A stretch of 64,000 bases of DNA, taken from the NCBI RefSeq assembly GCF_000716785.1, contig NZ_JNYY01000002.1, positions 372,001-436,000 on the forward strand. Direction: 5' to 3'. The translations under genes were made by a program, and so were the position numbers. How positions within the stretch are numbered: position 1 is the stretch's first letter; each line of letters starts with the position of its first letter. A model generated the notes under the pieces. The model was not told the DNA's origin and ran no database searches. It worked only from the letters and a program-made list of their open reading frames with translations. This document shows positions 8,441-16,356 of this stretch, in pieces. This stretch comes from Amycolatopsis vancoresmycina. Its GTDB lineage: Bacteria > Actinomycetota > Actinomycetes > Mycobacteriales > Pseudonocardiaceae.

Positions 8441-9229
8441 TCAGGCCGCGGTGAGCCGGCCCTGTGCGCTGCGTAACCGGTCAGCGAGAACGCGCTGGTC
8501 GGCCGGGGTGAAGGCGATCCGGTTCTCGCCACGTCCCGGAATCTCCTCGGTCAGCCACCGGCCTTCGGACGTATCGATGTAGTTAACCGGGCGTTCGATC
8601 CGGTGCCGGGCTCCGGTGCGGTTGCGGGCCGCGACGTACAGGCTGCCGCTCCCCATCCGGCGTAACGCGAGGATCCGGCGGAGCTCGTCGGCCTCCTGCG
8701 AACCCTCGGCCGGGCGGTCGCTGCGGAGCACGGCGAACCCGCCGTCGTCACCGCGGGCTGTCCCCTCGAGCCGGCTCTTCGGCACCGCGAGCGGTGTCCC
8801 CCGGCCGGGTGCCAGCTTGGGGATCTGGCCGAGGAAGTCGTCGAGCAGCTCGTGCGGCTTCGTCGACTCCAGCACGACGGCGTCCAGCTCCTCGTGCTTG
8901 GCCAGCACGAACGCCTCGCCGCCCGCGGAGCCGGCGAGCAGCCGGTAGCTCACCGGCTTGCCCTGGAAGCCGCCGTCGATCCAGCCGTAGTACTCCAGCT
9001 GCGGCCGCGCGATCGCCTCGACCGTCGCGACGAACCCCGGGTGCATGCCGCGCGGGCCGAACAACCCGGCCTTGGCGAGCTCGGCGTTGGCCTGCTCGTC
9101 CTCGGCGCGCTGGGCCTCGTCGCTGTACCAGGTCGGCGTTTCGGACAGCACCACGTGCGGCTCGCCGCCCCGGCGCCGGATCAGGGTGATCAGGGTGCCG
9201 GTCGAGATGGTGACTTGCCTGTCCAGCAC
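8441..9229 (-). CDS. EspG-family ESX secretion-associated chaperone
   Basis: The 262-residue protein resembles actinobacterial EspG proteins (opening MLDRQVTISTGTLITLIRRR; later RPQLEYYGWIDGG, SYRLLAGSAGGEAFVLAKHE and a C-terminal arginine-rich strand region ending DTSEGRWLTEE). EspG proteins bind PE/PPE substrates in the cytosol and keep them soluble for type VII export. GTG 9229 with GGGGAAGAG upstream is chosen; the extra N-terminal residues possible further upstream look non-coding. It is the last gene of a four-gene minus-strand cluster with a PPE-like, a lipoprotein and a WXG-like gene, so the PPE-like protein is its probable client. Confidence 0.82.
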   Translation of the reverse strand: MLDRQVTISTGTLITLIRRRGGEPHVVLSETPTWYSDEAQRAEDEQANAELAKAGLFGPRGMHPGFVATVEAIARPQLEYYGWIDGGFQGKPVSYRLLAGSAGGEAFVLAKHEELDAVVLESTKPHELLDDFLGQIPKLAPGRGTPLAVPKSRLEGTARGDDGGFAVLRSDRPAEGSQEADELRRILALRRMGSGSLYVAARNRTGARHRIERPVNYIDTSEGRWLTEEIPGRGENRIAFTPADQRVLADRLRSAQGRLTAA

Positions 9230-9314
9230 CGCTCTTCCCCCATTGAAGCCAGTTGGTGAACCCGAAGCAGCCGGGCGCGCCCATCTTGGCACGCGCCCGG
9301 CGGTCCCGCGTGCG

Positions 9315-10652
9315 CTACTCGCCGATGACCGGCGGCGCGGTCAGCTCGTCGGTCCCGAAGATGTCGTTCGGGTCGTCGCCGAGCAGGTACTTCGACGTGC
9401 GTTCCTCGTCGCCGCCGCCCTGGCCCTTGGCACCGCCGGGGTGCATGCCGCCCATGCCACCCATCCCGGAGCTGCCGGGCCGGCCGGCGGCCGCACCGGT
9501 CGCTCCGCCGCCCCCCGCGGCGCCGGCGCCCGCGCCACCCGCGCCCACGCCACCGGGCATGGCCCCGGTCGAGCCGCCGGGTCCGAAGCCCACGCCGCCC
9601 GGCCCGAAGCCCGCCGACGGGTCGCCGATCCCGCCCGAGCCGCCGGGCCCGAAGCCGCCGCCGGGGATGGAGAAGTCACCCGCGCCGCCCCCGCCGCCGC
9701 TGGGCCCGAAGCCGCCGGCACCGGAAATCTTCGGCGGCGTGAAGCCCGACGAGTGGGTGCCGTCGGTGAAGTTCGGCGGGGTGTAGTTGCCGCCGCCCGG
9801 GATCTTCGAGGGGTCGAAGTTCCCGCCGGGGACCTTCGACGGGTCGAAGTTCGGCGGCTTGCCCGGGTCGAACCCCGGCACCTTCGACGGGTCGAAGCCA
9901 CCGCCCGGCGTGTTCGGCTGCCCGGGGAAGGACGGCACCCCGCCCGGACCCGGCATGTTCACGCCGCCGGGCACCGAACCGGTGCCGTTCGGGTTGCCGT
10001 TGCCGTTGCTGCCGTCGTCGCCCGGCTTCTTCTTGCCGTCCTTGCCGCCGTTGACGTCGACGTTCTCCTGCTGCCCCTTGAGCGCGGAGTACGTCGGCAT
10101 CTTCTGGCCGTTGTCGTTGCTCGCCTTGTAGTAGGTGTTGAAGGCGTCGACGTTGGCCTGGCCCTTGGCGTTGTAGTCGCGGATCGCCCGGTCGGTGTCG
10201 GTCGTCCACGGCGTGATCGCGTTGAGCAGGTTGTTCTTCGGCGGGTCCTTCGGCACCTGCTGCACCTGCGCGTGCACCGTGGTGAACGCGTTGTGCTGCT
10301 CGCCGAGGTACTTGTCGGAATCGGTGAGCTTGGTGCCGGAGTCCTCCATCCACACCCGCAGCGGGTGGGCGCCGGCGTTCTGCGCCGCCTCGGAGCCGCC
10401 GCCCGTCCAGGCGGCGTCCATCTCCTTGGCCAGGTCGTCGATCGTGCCGAGCCGTTCCTGGTAGGCGCCCTTCAGCCGGCTCGCCGCCGCCTGGCCGTTT
10501 TCGATCGAGCCGGGGCCGGGGCCGGTGGTGATCTTCTCCCAGATGTCGTAGCAGTCGATCTTGCGGTCACCCTGCACCGACGTGTGGTCGTCCGAATGCG
10601 TGGTCGCCATGTTGTAGGCGGCGAAGCCGCCCAGCAGCACCAGTTCCAGCAC
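9315..10652 (-). CDS. PPE-like ESX substrate with long Gly/Pro-rich tail
   Basis: The 445-residue protein has an N-terminal helical part (about residues 30-180) with AAWTGGGSEAAQNA, a W-x-G turn like that of ESX substrates. A Gly/Pro/Asn-rich tail follows, including GFDPSK-type repeats (FDPSKVPG, FDPGKPPN, FDPSKIPG), and a conserved-looking terminus KYLLGDDPNDIFGT. GTG 10652 lies one base past the preceding lipoprotein gene and has GGGAGG 5 nt upstream, giving MLELVLLGGFAAYNMATT. It is probably exported or displayed through a type VII system whose core genes are outside the window, with the downstream EspG as chaperone (inference from order and family). Confidence 0.78.
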   Translation of the reverse strand: MLELVLLGGFAAYNMATTHSDDHTSVQGDRKIDCYDIWEKITTGPGPGSIENGQAAASRLKGAYQERLGTIDDLAKEMDAAWTGGGSEAAQNAGAHPLRVWMEDSGTKLTDSDKYLGEQHNAFTTVHAQVQQVPKDPPKNNLLNAITPWTTDTDRAIRDYNAKGQANVDAFNTYYKASNDNGQKMPTYSALKGQQENVDVNGGKDGKKKPGDDGSNGNGNPNGTGSVPGGVNMPGPGGVPSFPGQPNTPGGGFDPSKVPGFDPGKPPNFDPSKVPGGNFDPSKIPGGGNYTPPNFTDGTHSSGFTPPKISGAGGFGPSGGGGGAGDFSIPGGGFGPGGSGGIGDPSAGFGPGGVGFGPGGSTGAMPGGVGAGGAGAGAAGGGGATGAAAGRPGSSGMGGMGGMHPGGAKGQGGGDEERTSKYLLGDDPNDIFGTDELTAPPVIGE

Positions 10653-10653
10653 T

Positions 10654-11253
10654 TCAGCCTCCCAGCGTGTGGATCATCGCCTCGCCGAACTTCATCGCCA
10701 CCGGGCACGGGTCCGAAGCACCGGCGCCGTTGTCGTACTGCACCAGGACGTTGACCGCCAGCTGGTCGGTCACCGCGACGAACAGGCCGCATTTGCCGTT
10801 CTTGCGGTCGTCCACCGCGGCGGCGTAGACGCCCGGGTACCCGGCGGCCTGGGTCTCGCCCCAGTAGGCGTCGTTGGCCTTCGTGTCGTAGACGTCCTGG
10901 AGGCCGTTCTTGTTCGCCGTCACCGTGGTCACGTCGATCTGGTTGCCCGGGTCGGCGGCTTCCTGGAACGTGCAGCTCGGGCCGTTGCCGGTGGTGCGCG
11001 GCCGCCCCTCGCCGAGGCCGAGGTCGGAGCGCGCCGACGCCGACAGCGTCGCGCAGGCGTCCGAGGTGATCGACCCGGTGTTCAGCGGGGCCGGCACGTG
11101 CGGGGCGGTGTCGGCGGTGGACCGGGTGGTGGTTTCGGTGCTCGACTCGGACGCGGGGGCCGGGTTGGCGGTGCCCCGGGTCTTGCCGGCGCAGCCGGCC
11201 AGGGCGAGCACGGCGAAGGCCAGCGCCGGGACGGCGATCAGTCGTCGGTTCAC
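10654..11253 (-). CDS. DUF3558-type lipoprotein
   Basis: A 199-residue precursor: MNRRLIAVPALAFAVLALAG then the lipobox LAGC, so Cys21 is lipidated and the protein anchored on the outer face of the membrane. After a Ser/Thr-rich linker the globular part has CATLSASARSDLGL, GPSCTFQEA and KCGLFVAV, matching DUF3558 lipoproteins found beside ESX genes in Pseudonocardiaceae; function unknown. GTG 11253 overlaps the stop of the WXG-like gene (GTGA), showing translational coupling. The next gene, PPE-like, starts one base after its stop. Confidence 0.82.
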   Translation of the reverse strand: MNRRLIAVPALAFAVLALAGCAGKTRGTANPAPASESSTETTTRSTADTAPHVPAPLNTGSITSDACATLSASARSDLGLGEGRPRTTGNGPSCTFQEAADPGNQIDVTTVTANKNGLQDVYDTKANDAYWGETQAAGYPGVYAAAVDDRKNGKCGLFVAVTDQLAVNVLVQYDNGAGASDPCPVAMKFGEAMIHTLGG

Positions 11254-11606
11254 GTGGCCTGGTTCCCCGTCTTCGAAAGGTCGGCCTGGGTGTCCGACTC
11301 CTTGGTGGTGATCTTCTGCTTGGCGGCGGTGAGCGCGTCGATGTAGTTCTTGACGTACTCCTGCATCTTGCGGTTCTGCTCGAGGAACGCCTTGCCGGAC
11401 GGGTTGGCGAGCTTCTCCCAGTCGCCGCTGGCGAACTCCTTGCCGGGCGCCTTGACGTTCGCCATCAGGTTGGCGTCGTCGTAGTCGCGCTTCAAGTCGG
11501 CTTGGAGGTCCTGCCACTTCTTGATGACGCCGTCGATCTTGTCGGCGTCGAAGGTGAAGCCGCCGCCCCCACCGGCCGGCGCGGACATGTTGACCTCGTT
11601 ACCCAT
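11250..11606 (-). CDS. Small WXG-like / ESX-associated helical protein
   Basis: The 118-residue acidic protein starts at ATG 11606 with GGAG upstream. After a Gly-rich N-terminus it is predicted all-helical (FDADKIDGVIKKWQDLQADL, then KAFLEQNRKMQEYVKNYIDA), the layout of ESX-type four-helix partners, but a clear WXG is not visible; the nearest turn is SGDWEKL. It opens the operon WXG-like, lipoprotein, PPE-like, EspG. The ESX assignment is from context and helical pattern. Confidence 0.72.
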   Translation of the reverse strand: MGNEVNMSAPAGGGGGFTFDADKIDGVIKKWQDLQADLKRDYDDANLMANVKAPGKEFASGDWEKLANPSGKAFLEQNRKMQEYVKNYIDALTAAKQKITTKESDTQADLSKTGNQAT

Positions 11607-11682
11607 CCCGCTCCATCCCCTTCGCGTCCCCGCTCATTCTCCTCCGACGCCGCCGTCGTGTCCGGGGTTCCCCGGAAAGCGT

Positions 11683-11717
11683 GAAGGCGGGCCACCCACC
11701 AGGGGTGACCCGCCTTC
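11683..11717 (-). terminator. Terminator of the rpsF-ssb-rpsR-rplI operon
   Basis: GAAGGCGGGCCACC pairs with GGTGACCCGCCTTC with one mismatch around a 7-nt loop, 17 bp beyond the rplI stop. The minus-strand flank reads into a pyrimidine-rich run. Confidence 0.6.
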
Positions 11718-11733
11718 TCACGACGTATCTGCC

Positions 11734-12195
11734 TTACTGCGCGACAGCCTTGACCTCGAGCCGCACGTCGACCTTGACGTCCGGGTGCAGCCGGGCGCCG
11801 ACCGAGTGCTTGCCCACGGTCTTGATGTGGTCGCGCAGCTCGATGACGCGCTTGTCGAGCAGCGGGCCACCGGCCGCCTTGATCGCGTCGACGATCTCGC
11901 CGGCGGTGATCGAACCGAAGAGCTTCTTCGAGCCCTCGGCCGCCTTGCCGGTGAGCTGGATGGCGCCGAGGCCCTCCAGCGTCGCCTTGATCTCCTTGGC
12001 GTGGTCGAGGTCGCGGATGCGACGGCTCTCCTGCGCGCGCTGGATCGTGCGGACGTTCTTCTCCGCGCCCTTGGAGGCCACGATCGCGTAGCCCCGCGGG
12101 AGCAGGTAGTTGCGCGCGTAGCCGTCCTTGACCTCGACGATGTCGCCGGGGCCGCCCAGGTTGGCCACGTCCGTGGTGAGGATGATCTTCGCCAT
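11734..12195 (-). CDS. rplI: 50S ribosomal protein L9
   Basis: The 153-residue protein opens MAKIILTTDVANLGGPGDIV with the L9 signature GYARNYLLPRGYA, then a long connecting helix and a C-terminal rRNA-binding domain (KRVIELRDHIKTVGKHSVGA). L9 binds 23S rRNA near the L1 stalk. Normal length. It is the last gene of the rpsF-ssb-rpsR-rplI operon, 14 bp after rpsR, with GGGAGGG upstream of its ATG. Confidence 0.98.
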   Translation of the reverse strand: MAKIILTTDVANLGGPGDIVEVKDGYARNYLLPRGYAIVASKGAEKNVRTIQRAQESRRIRDLDHAKEIKATLEGLGAIQLTGKAAEGSKKLFGSITAGEIVDAIKAAGGPLLDKRVIELRDHIKTVGKHSVGARLHPDVKVDVRLEVKAVAQ

Positions 12196-12209
12196 GTCAG
12201 TGCCCTCCC

Positions 12210-12458
12210 TTAGCGCGCGGTCGAGGTGTAGGGCAGCAGCGCCATCTCGCGGGAGTTCTTGACCGCGATGGCGATGTCACGCTGGTGCTGGCTGCAGTTG
12301 CCGGTGACGCGACGGGCACGGATCTTGCCGCGGTCGGAGATGTACTTCCGCAGCAGGTTGGTGTCCTTGTAGTCGATCAGTTCCGGGCGGCCCTTCTTCT
12401 CGGCCTTGCAGAACACGCAGACCTTCTTCTTGGGCTTGCGGATGGGTGGCTTGGCCAC
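12210..12458 (-). CDS. rpsR: 30S ribosomal protein S18 (cysteine-containing form)
   Basis: 82 residues, starting MAKPPIRKPKKKVCVFCKAE. VCVFC plus the later NCSQHQRD gives the Cys/His set of the zinc-binding C+ form of S18, as opposed to the zinc-independent paralogue some actinobacteria induce when zinc is scarce. S18 binds 16S rRNA as a heterodimer with S6, encoded first in this operon. Confidence 0.97.
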   Translation of the reverse strand: MAKPPIRKPKKKVCVFCKAEKKGRPELIDYKDTNLLRKYISDRGKIRARRVTGNCSQHQRDIAIAVKNSREMALLPYTSTAR

Positions 12459-12500
12459 TGTCTACTCCTGGAAATTCAAATCTTGTGGATGTGTGCGAGA

Positions 12501-13013
12501 TCAGAACGGGGGCTCGTCCGAGAAGCCGCCGCCACCGCTGCTCGCGGCGGGCGCGGAACCCCACGGGTCGTCGGCCGGCATACCGCCGCCACCGCCGCCA
12601 CCGCGGTTCCCGCCGCCACCGCCGCCGCCGAAGTCACCGCCGCCACCGCGGCTGACCTTGTTGACCTTGGCCGTGGCGTAGCGCAGCGAGGGGCCGATCT
12701 CGTCGACCTCGAGCTCGACGACGGTCCGCTTCTCGCCTTCCTTGGTCTCGAACGACCGCTGCTTCAGGCGGCCCTGCACGACGACGCGGGCGCCGCGGGT
12801 CAGGGACTCGGCGACGTTCTCCGCCGCCTGGCGCCAGATGTTGCAGCGCAGGAACAGCGCCTCGCCGTCCTTCCACTCGCCGGACTGCCGGTCGAGGGTG
12901 CGCGGGGTGGACGCGACGGTGAAGTTCGCGACCGCCGCACCGGACGGGGTGAAGCGCAGTTCCGGGTCGGACGTCAGGTTGCCGACCACCGTGATGACGG
13001 TGTCTCCAGCCAT
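12501..13013 (-). CDS. ssb: Single-stranded DNA-binding protein
   Basis: 170 residues. The OB fold spans about residues 1-115 (MAGDTVITVVGNLTSDPELR, ALFLRCNIWRQAAENVAESL, ARVVVQGRLKQRSFET), followed by a Gly-rich flexible linker and the acidic protein-interaction tip SDEPPF. It coats single strands at replication forks and recruits repair proteins. ATG 13013 is 17 bp after rpsF. The order rpsF-ssb-rpsR-rplI with dnaB near is the standard actinobacterial arrangement. Confidence 0.98.
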   Translation of the reverse strand: MAGDTVITVVGNLTSDPELRFTPSGAAVANFTVASTPRTLDRQSGEWKDGEALFLRCNIWRQAAENVAESLTRGARVVVQGRLKQRSFETKEGEKRTVVELEVDEIGPSLRYATAKVNKVSRGGGGDFGGGGGGGNRGGGGGGGMPADDPWGSAPAASSGGGGFSDEPPF

Positions 13014-13030
13014 CGGGGTTCCCCTCGGGC

Positions 13031-13357
13031 TCAGGCCTTGGCGGCAGCGGGCTTGGCCGCGGCGCGCTTGACCTCGCGGCGCATGACCTTGGTGCGGAGC
13101 ACGGTCTCCTGCAGCGACAGCTGCCGGTCGAGCTCCTTGACCGCGTCGGCCGAGGAGTTCAGGTCGAGCAGCGCGTAGATGCCCTCGGCGTGCTTCTTGA
13201 TCTCGTACGAAAGGCGGCGGCGGCCCCAGACGTCGACCTTCTCCACGGAACCGCCCGAAGTGCGGATCACGTTGAGGAAGTTGTCCAGCGTGGGGGCGAC
13301 CGTGCGCTCGTCGAGCGTGGGGTCCAGGATGACCATTACCTCGTAATGGCGTGACAC
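13031..13357 (-). CDS. rpsF: 30S ribosomal protein S6
   Basis: The 108-residue protein (VSRHYEVMVILDPTLDERTV) has the S6 ferredoxin-like fold signature with WGRRRLSYEIKKHAEGIYAL. GTG 13357 lies 9 nt after GGAGG; an in-frame GTG at 13363 is only 3 nt from it and less likely. It is the first gene of the operon. S6 pairs with S18 on the 30S platform. A small hairpin sits upstream of the ribosome site. Confidence 0.96.
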   Translation of the reverse strand: MSRHYEVMVILDPTLDERTVAPTLDNFLNVIRTSGGSVEKVDVWGRRRLSYEIKKHAEGIYALLDLNSSADAVKELDRQLSLQETVLRTKVMRREVKRAAAKPAAAKA

Positions 13358-13383
13358 AACCACTCACCTCCTATGGGCTCGCG

Positions 13384-13402
13384 GCCACGGGCTGTCCGTG
13401 GC
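13384..13402 (-). promoter_or_regulatory. Hairpin in the rpsF leader
   Basis: GCCACGG-ACAGC-CCGTGGC (minus strand) lies about 11 bp upstream of the rpsF GGAGG site. S6:S18 complexes are known to repress their own operons by binding a leader RNA with CCG elements. The position fits such a control, but the motif match is weak. Confidence 0.3.
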
Positions 13403-13461
13403 AGGAGGGTTTGTCCAGGTAAGGCTACCTGGGGGCACCGGCGGGGCCGGACGCCGGGGGG

Positions 13462-14331
13462 TCAGGCCGCCCGGCGCAGCACCCAGGTGCGCACCAGCCC
13501 GGCGGTGACGCCGGCGAGCACGATCACCGCGATGAGCATGGGCAGCTGCACGTCGTTCGACGCGCTGTTCGAGGCCAGCGACTGCGCGTTGCCGGCGTCG
13601 CGGACGTCCGCGCCCTGGCCGCTCTGGTCACCCGCGCCCGCCTGCGGGGCCGAGGCGTCACCGGGCAGGGTGCCGTCCGCCGGGTAGCGCACGCCGGGTG
13701 CGACGGCCGTGCCCGCGGTCGCCGTCGGGATGCCGCTGTAGTCGCGCATCGGGGCGCTGCCGCCCGTGCCGCCGGCGGTGCCGGGGTTCAGGTTCGAGAG
13801 GTTGCCGGACGCGCCGGGGGCGGTTCCGGCGCTGCCCTGCTGGCCGCCGGTGCCGCCCGTGCCCTGCTGGGCCGGGGTGCTCGGCGCCACGTAGTTGCTC
13901 GCGAGCAACGTCAGGCCGCAGCCCTTGGCGACCGTGCTCTCCACGCTGTTGAGCGTCTTGTTCCAGTCGAGCCCGAGGCCCCACGTGCCCGAGGCGGCCA
14001 GCGCGGTGCGGACCGCCTTGCCGATCGCGGCGCCGGTCGCTTCGCCGCCCGCCGTGTTCGGTACCTGGCCCACCGGGATCGAGTGGTTCTTGGCGATGGA
14101 ATCGCCCGCCCAGCTGCCGATCGCGAGCGTCCCGGCGTTGTTCGCGCCGTTCGTGACCAGCGTCTTGACCGAAGCCCCGTCGATCGCCACCTGGTCGCCC
14201 ATCTGCCCGGTGACCGAGCCGGTGCAGCTGTTGCTGACGAGCGTCGTGGTCGCGGCGGCCGTGCCGGTGGACAGGAACGCACCCCCGGTCACGAAGGCGG
14301 CAAGAGCGGCAACGGTCAACAGCTTCCGCAC
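13462..14331 (-). CDS. Secreted membrane-tethered protein, LP-tail family member 1
   Basis: The 289-residue protein starts at GTG 14331 (8 nt after GGAGG), giving the signal peptide VRKLLTVAALAAFVTGGAFL, cleaved near AAA-T. The ectodomain (about residues 30-145) has two cysteines (SNSCTG and AKGCGL), followed by a Gly/Gln/Thr-rich linker with APMRDYSGIPTATAG and the terminal segment QLPMLIAVIVLAGVTAGLVR with tail TWVLRRAA. This is a type I topology: outside domain, one C-terminal membrane helix, basic cytoplasmic end. The same tail ends the next two genes and PMRDYSGIP recurs in the next. Function unknown. Confidence 0.75.
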   Translation of the reverse strand: MRKLLTVAALAAFVTGGAFLSTGTAAATTTLVSNSCTGSVTGQMGDQVAIDGASVKTLVTNGANNAGTLAIGSWAGDSIAKNHSIPVGQVPNTAGGEATGAAIGKAVRTALAASGTWGLGLDWNKTLNSVESTVAKGCGLTLLASNYVAPSTPAQQGTGGTGGQQGSAGTAPGASGNLSNLNPGTAGGTGGSAPMRDYSGIPTATAGTAVAPGVRYPADGTLPGDASAPQAGAGDQSGQGADVRDAGNAQSLASNSASNDVQLPMLIAVIVLAGVTAGLVRTWVLRRAA

Positions 14332-14417
14332 GAGCACAGTCCTCCGTGGGGTATCGGGTGTCGTCCTGGACAACAGGATCAACGAGGGGAATACGCGAAA
14401 GATACTCGGCAGTCAGA

Positions 14418-15320
14418 TCAATTCGCAGCGGCCATTCGGCGGAGTACCCAGGTGCGGACGAGGCCCGCGCTGACTCCGGAGAGTGCCAGAACCGCAATCA
14501 GCAGCGGCAGATTCGACCCGTTCGTGAACCCGTCCGGTGCGGAGGGTAGCGCTTCCGCCTGGCCCGCCGTCTGGACGCCGGAATTGCCGTCGGCCGTGCC
14601 GTCCGGACCGTTCAGGCCGTACTGCGGCGCGTAACCCGGGATCTGGCTGCCGTACCGGATCGCCGGCGACGGCGTGAACAGCCCGGCCGTCGCGAACGGG
14701 ATGCCGCTGTAGTCGCGCATCGGCGCGTAGCCCGTGCCGATGGCGAAGGGGAAGCCGCCGAACACCGGGGTGCTCGCGAAACCGGGCAGCAGCGGGCTGT
14801 TCGCGTCCGGGATCGGCGTGGTGCCCGCCGGGGTACCACCCTGCTGGGGGGTGCCGCCCGTCCCGCCCTGGGCCGGCGGTTGCTGCGGGTTGCCGCCCGT
14901 GCCGGGCTGCGGCGACGACTGCTTGCCGCCCCCGCTCACCGCGCTCAGGCCCTGCTGGGCACCGCTGGTCACACCCTGGACACCCTGGTTGACCGCGCTC
15001 GCCACGGGCGCGCCGACCACCGGCACCGGCGAGACGACGGTGTTGACCACGTTCACGGTGACCTTGCAGACGGTGTTGAGCAGCCCGCTCACGGTGGTGG
15101 TCAGCACGGTGGTCGCCTGCGTGACGAAGCCCAGGTCGATCAGCGGCAGGCCGAGCAGCGAGCCCTGGATGTGGTCGCCCGGCTTGGCGGACACGGTGCT
15201 GCCGCAGGGCACGGTCTTCGTGTCCGCGGAGGCGGTACCGGGCATCCCGAGCACGGCCGAACCCGCGAGGACGACCGCCGCCGCACCGACCGCCGTAGCC
15301 CTCCGTGTCCGATCCTGCAT
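14418..15320 (-). CDS. Secreted membrane-tethered protein, LP-tail family member 2
   Basis: 300 residues from ATG 15320 (MQDRTRRATAVGAAAVVLAG). The mature N-terminal region holds two cysteines (TVPCGSTV, NTVCKVTV) and valine-rich strands. A Gln/Gly/Pro linker with PQQGGTPAG-type repeats follows, then GYAPMRDYSGIPFATAG, shared with the neighbouring paralogue, and the tail LPLLIAVLALSGVSAGLVR plus TWVLRRMAAAN. The domain order and tail show common descent with the two adjacent genes. The ribosome site is weak, so a GTG nine bases upstream cannot be excluded. Function unknown. Confidence 0.75.
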   Translation of the reverse strand: MQDRTRRATAVGAAAVVLAGSAVLGMPGTASADTKTVPCGSTVSAKPGDHIQGSLLGLPLIDLGFVTQATTVLTTTVSGLLNTVCKVTVNVVNTVVSPVPVVGAPVASAVNQGVQGVTSGAQQGLSAVSGGGKQSSPQPGTGGNPQQPPAQGGTGGTPQQGGTPAGTTPIPDANSPLLPGFASTPVFGGFPFAIGTGYAPMRDYSGIPFATAGLFTPSPAIRYGSQIPGYAPQYGLNGPDGTADGNSGVQTAGQAEALPSAPDGFTNGSNLPLLIAVLALSGVSAGLVRTWVLRRMAAAN

Positions 15321-15437
15321 GCTCGCCACCCCTGGTCTCGTCGCCTACTTACCAGTACAACGACGCTAAGGCAGCCGGGTGACGCCCGCTCGTTCAGAAA
15401 TGTCCGGCATTCGGGTGGAAGCGGACGTCACCGTGGG

Positions 15438-16241
15438 TCAGGCCGGGCTGCGACGGATCCAGGCCCGGACGAGGGCGGCCGCGACGATCGCCAGCGCCAG
15501 CACCGCGAGCAGCATCGGCAGCTTCGCCGGCGGCGTGCCGCCCGGCAGCGCCTCCGCGGTGCCGGACCGCTGCTCGTCGACGGTCGGCGGGACCTGCTGG
15601 CCGGGGATGACCTGCGCGATCACCGGCGCCTGCACCAGGCTGCCCGGCAGCAGGGCGGCGTTGGTGAAGATGCCCGAAATGGCGTCACCCGGAAGAGCGG
15701 CGTTGCCCGGATTGGTGACGATCGGGCCGGTGCTGTTGCCGGGCGGGTTCGGCACCGGACCCGGGCCGGGACCCGGCGGGGTCGGGCCGGGCGGCGCGGG
15801 CTGCGGCGGGTTCGGGGCCGGCGGGAGGGGCGGGAGCGGCAGCGGCGGCAGTTCGGCGGCCACGCCCTGCGTCAGGTTGCCGACGGCGTTGACCGTGCCC
15901 TGCGCGGCCGGGCAGACGCCCTTCGCCGTCGCGTCGCCGACCAGCGGCAGCCGGCCGATGCCGAGCGCCTTCACGGTGTCGCCCAGCGGCAGGGTGAGCA
16001 GCGGTGCCGTGCCGTTCGTGTTCCGCGAGCCGGAATCGAGGCCGACGGTGAGCTGGTTCGGGGCGTTCAGCGGGGCGCCAGCGTCCAGCACCAGGCCGGA
16101 CGCACTGCCGTTCTGCAGCGTGGCCTCGCAGCTCCCGCCGAGCGTGGGGCTGCCGGCGCTCGCCACGCCCGGCGTGGCCAGGGCGGCCGAGGCGGCGATC
16201 GTGAACCCCAGTGCGGTGATCCGGGCGGCGTGCTTCCCCAT
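15438..16241 (-). CDS. Secreted membrane-tethered protein, LP-tail family member 3
   Basis: 267 residues from ATG 16241, with GGAGG 5 nt before it. Signal peptide MGKHAARITALGFTIAASAA, ectodomain with two cysteines (GGSCEATL, KGVCPAAQ), and a long proline-rich spacer (PPLPLPPLPPAPNPPQPAPP), a typical wall-spanning region. The tail KLPMLLAVLALAIVAAALVR plus AWIRRSPA matches members 1 and 2, but PMRDYSGIP is absent. Its position upstream of the other two on the same strand suggests tandem duplication. The ligand or partner is unknown. Confidence 0.75.
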   Translation of the reverse strand: MGKHAARITALGFTIAASAALATPGVASAGSPTLGGSCEATLQNGSASGLVLDAGAPLNAPNQLTVGLDSGSRNTNGTAPLLTLPLGDTVKALGIGRLPLVGDATAKGVCPAAQGTVNAVGNLTQGVAAELPPLPLPPLPPAPNPPQPAPPGPTPPGPGPGPVPNPPGNSTGPIVTNPGNAALPGDAISGIFTNAALLPGSLVQAPVIAQVIPGQQVPPTVDEQRSGTAEALPGGTPPAKLPMLLAVLALAIVAAALVRAWIRRSPA

Positions 16242-16356
16242 CATGCCCTCCGGCAGTCGGACCAAATCTGGATCACGGAACGCGCTCACGGTACTCCACG
16301 AGCGTCACCAACCGGGCCCACCGGCCGGAAACGGGATCCGGAGTAGCGTGCTCGGC

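Noticed and set aside
9787..9900. CRISPR-like repeats at the FDPSK region of the PPE-like gene
   Set aside because: The repeats are in-frame protein repeats, irregular in length and without unique spacers. No CRISPR array or cas gene is in the window.
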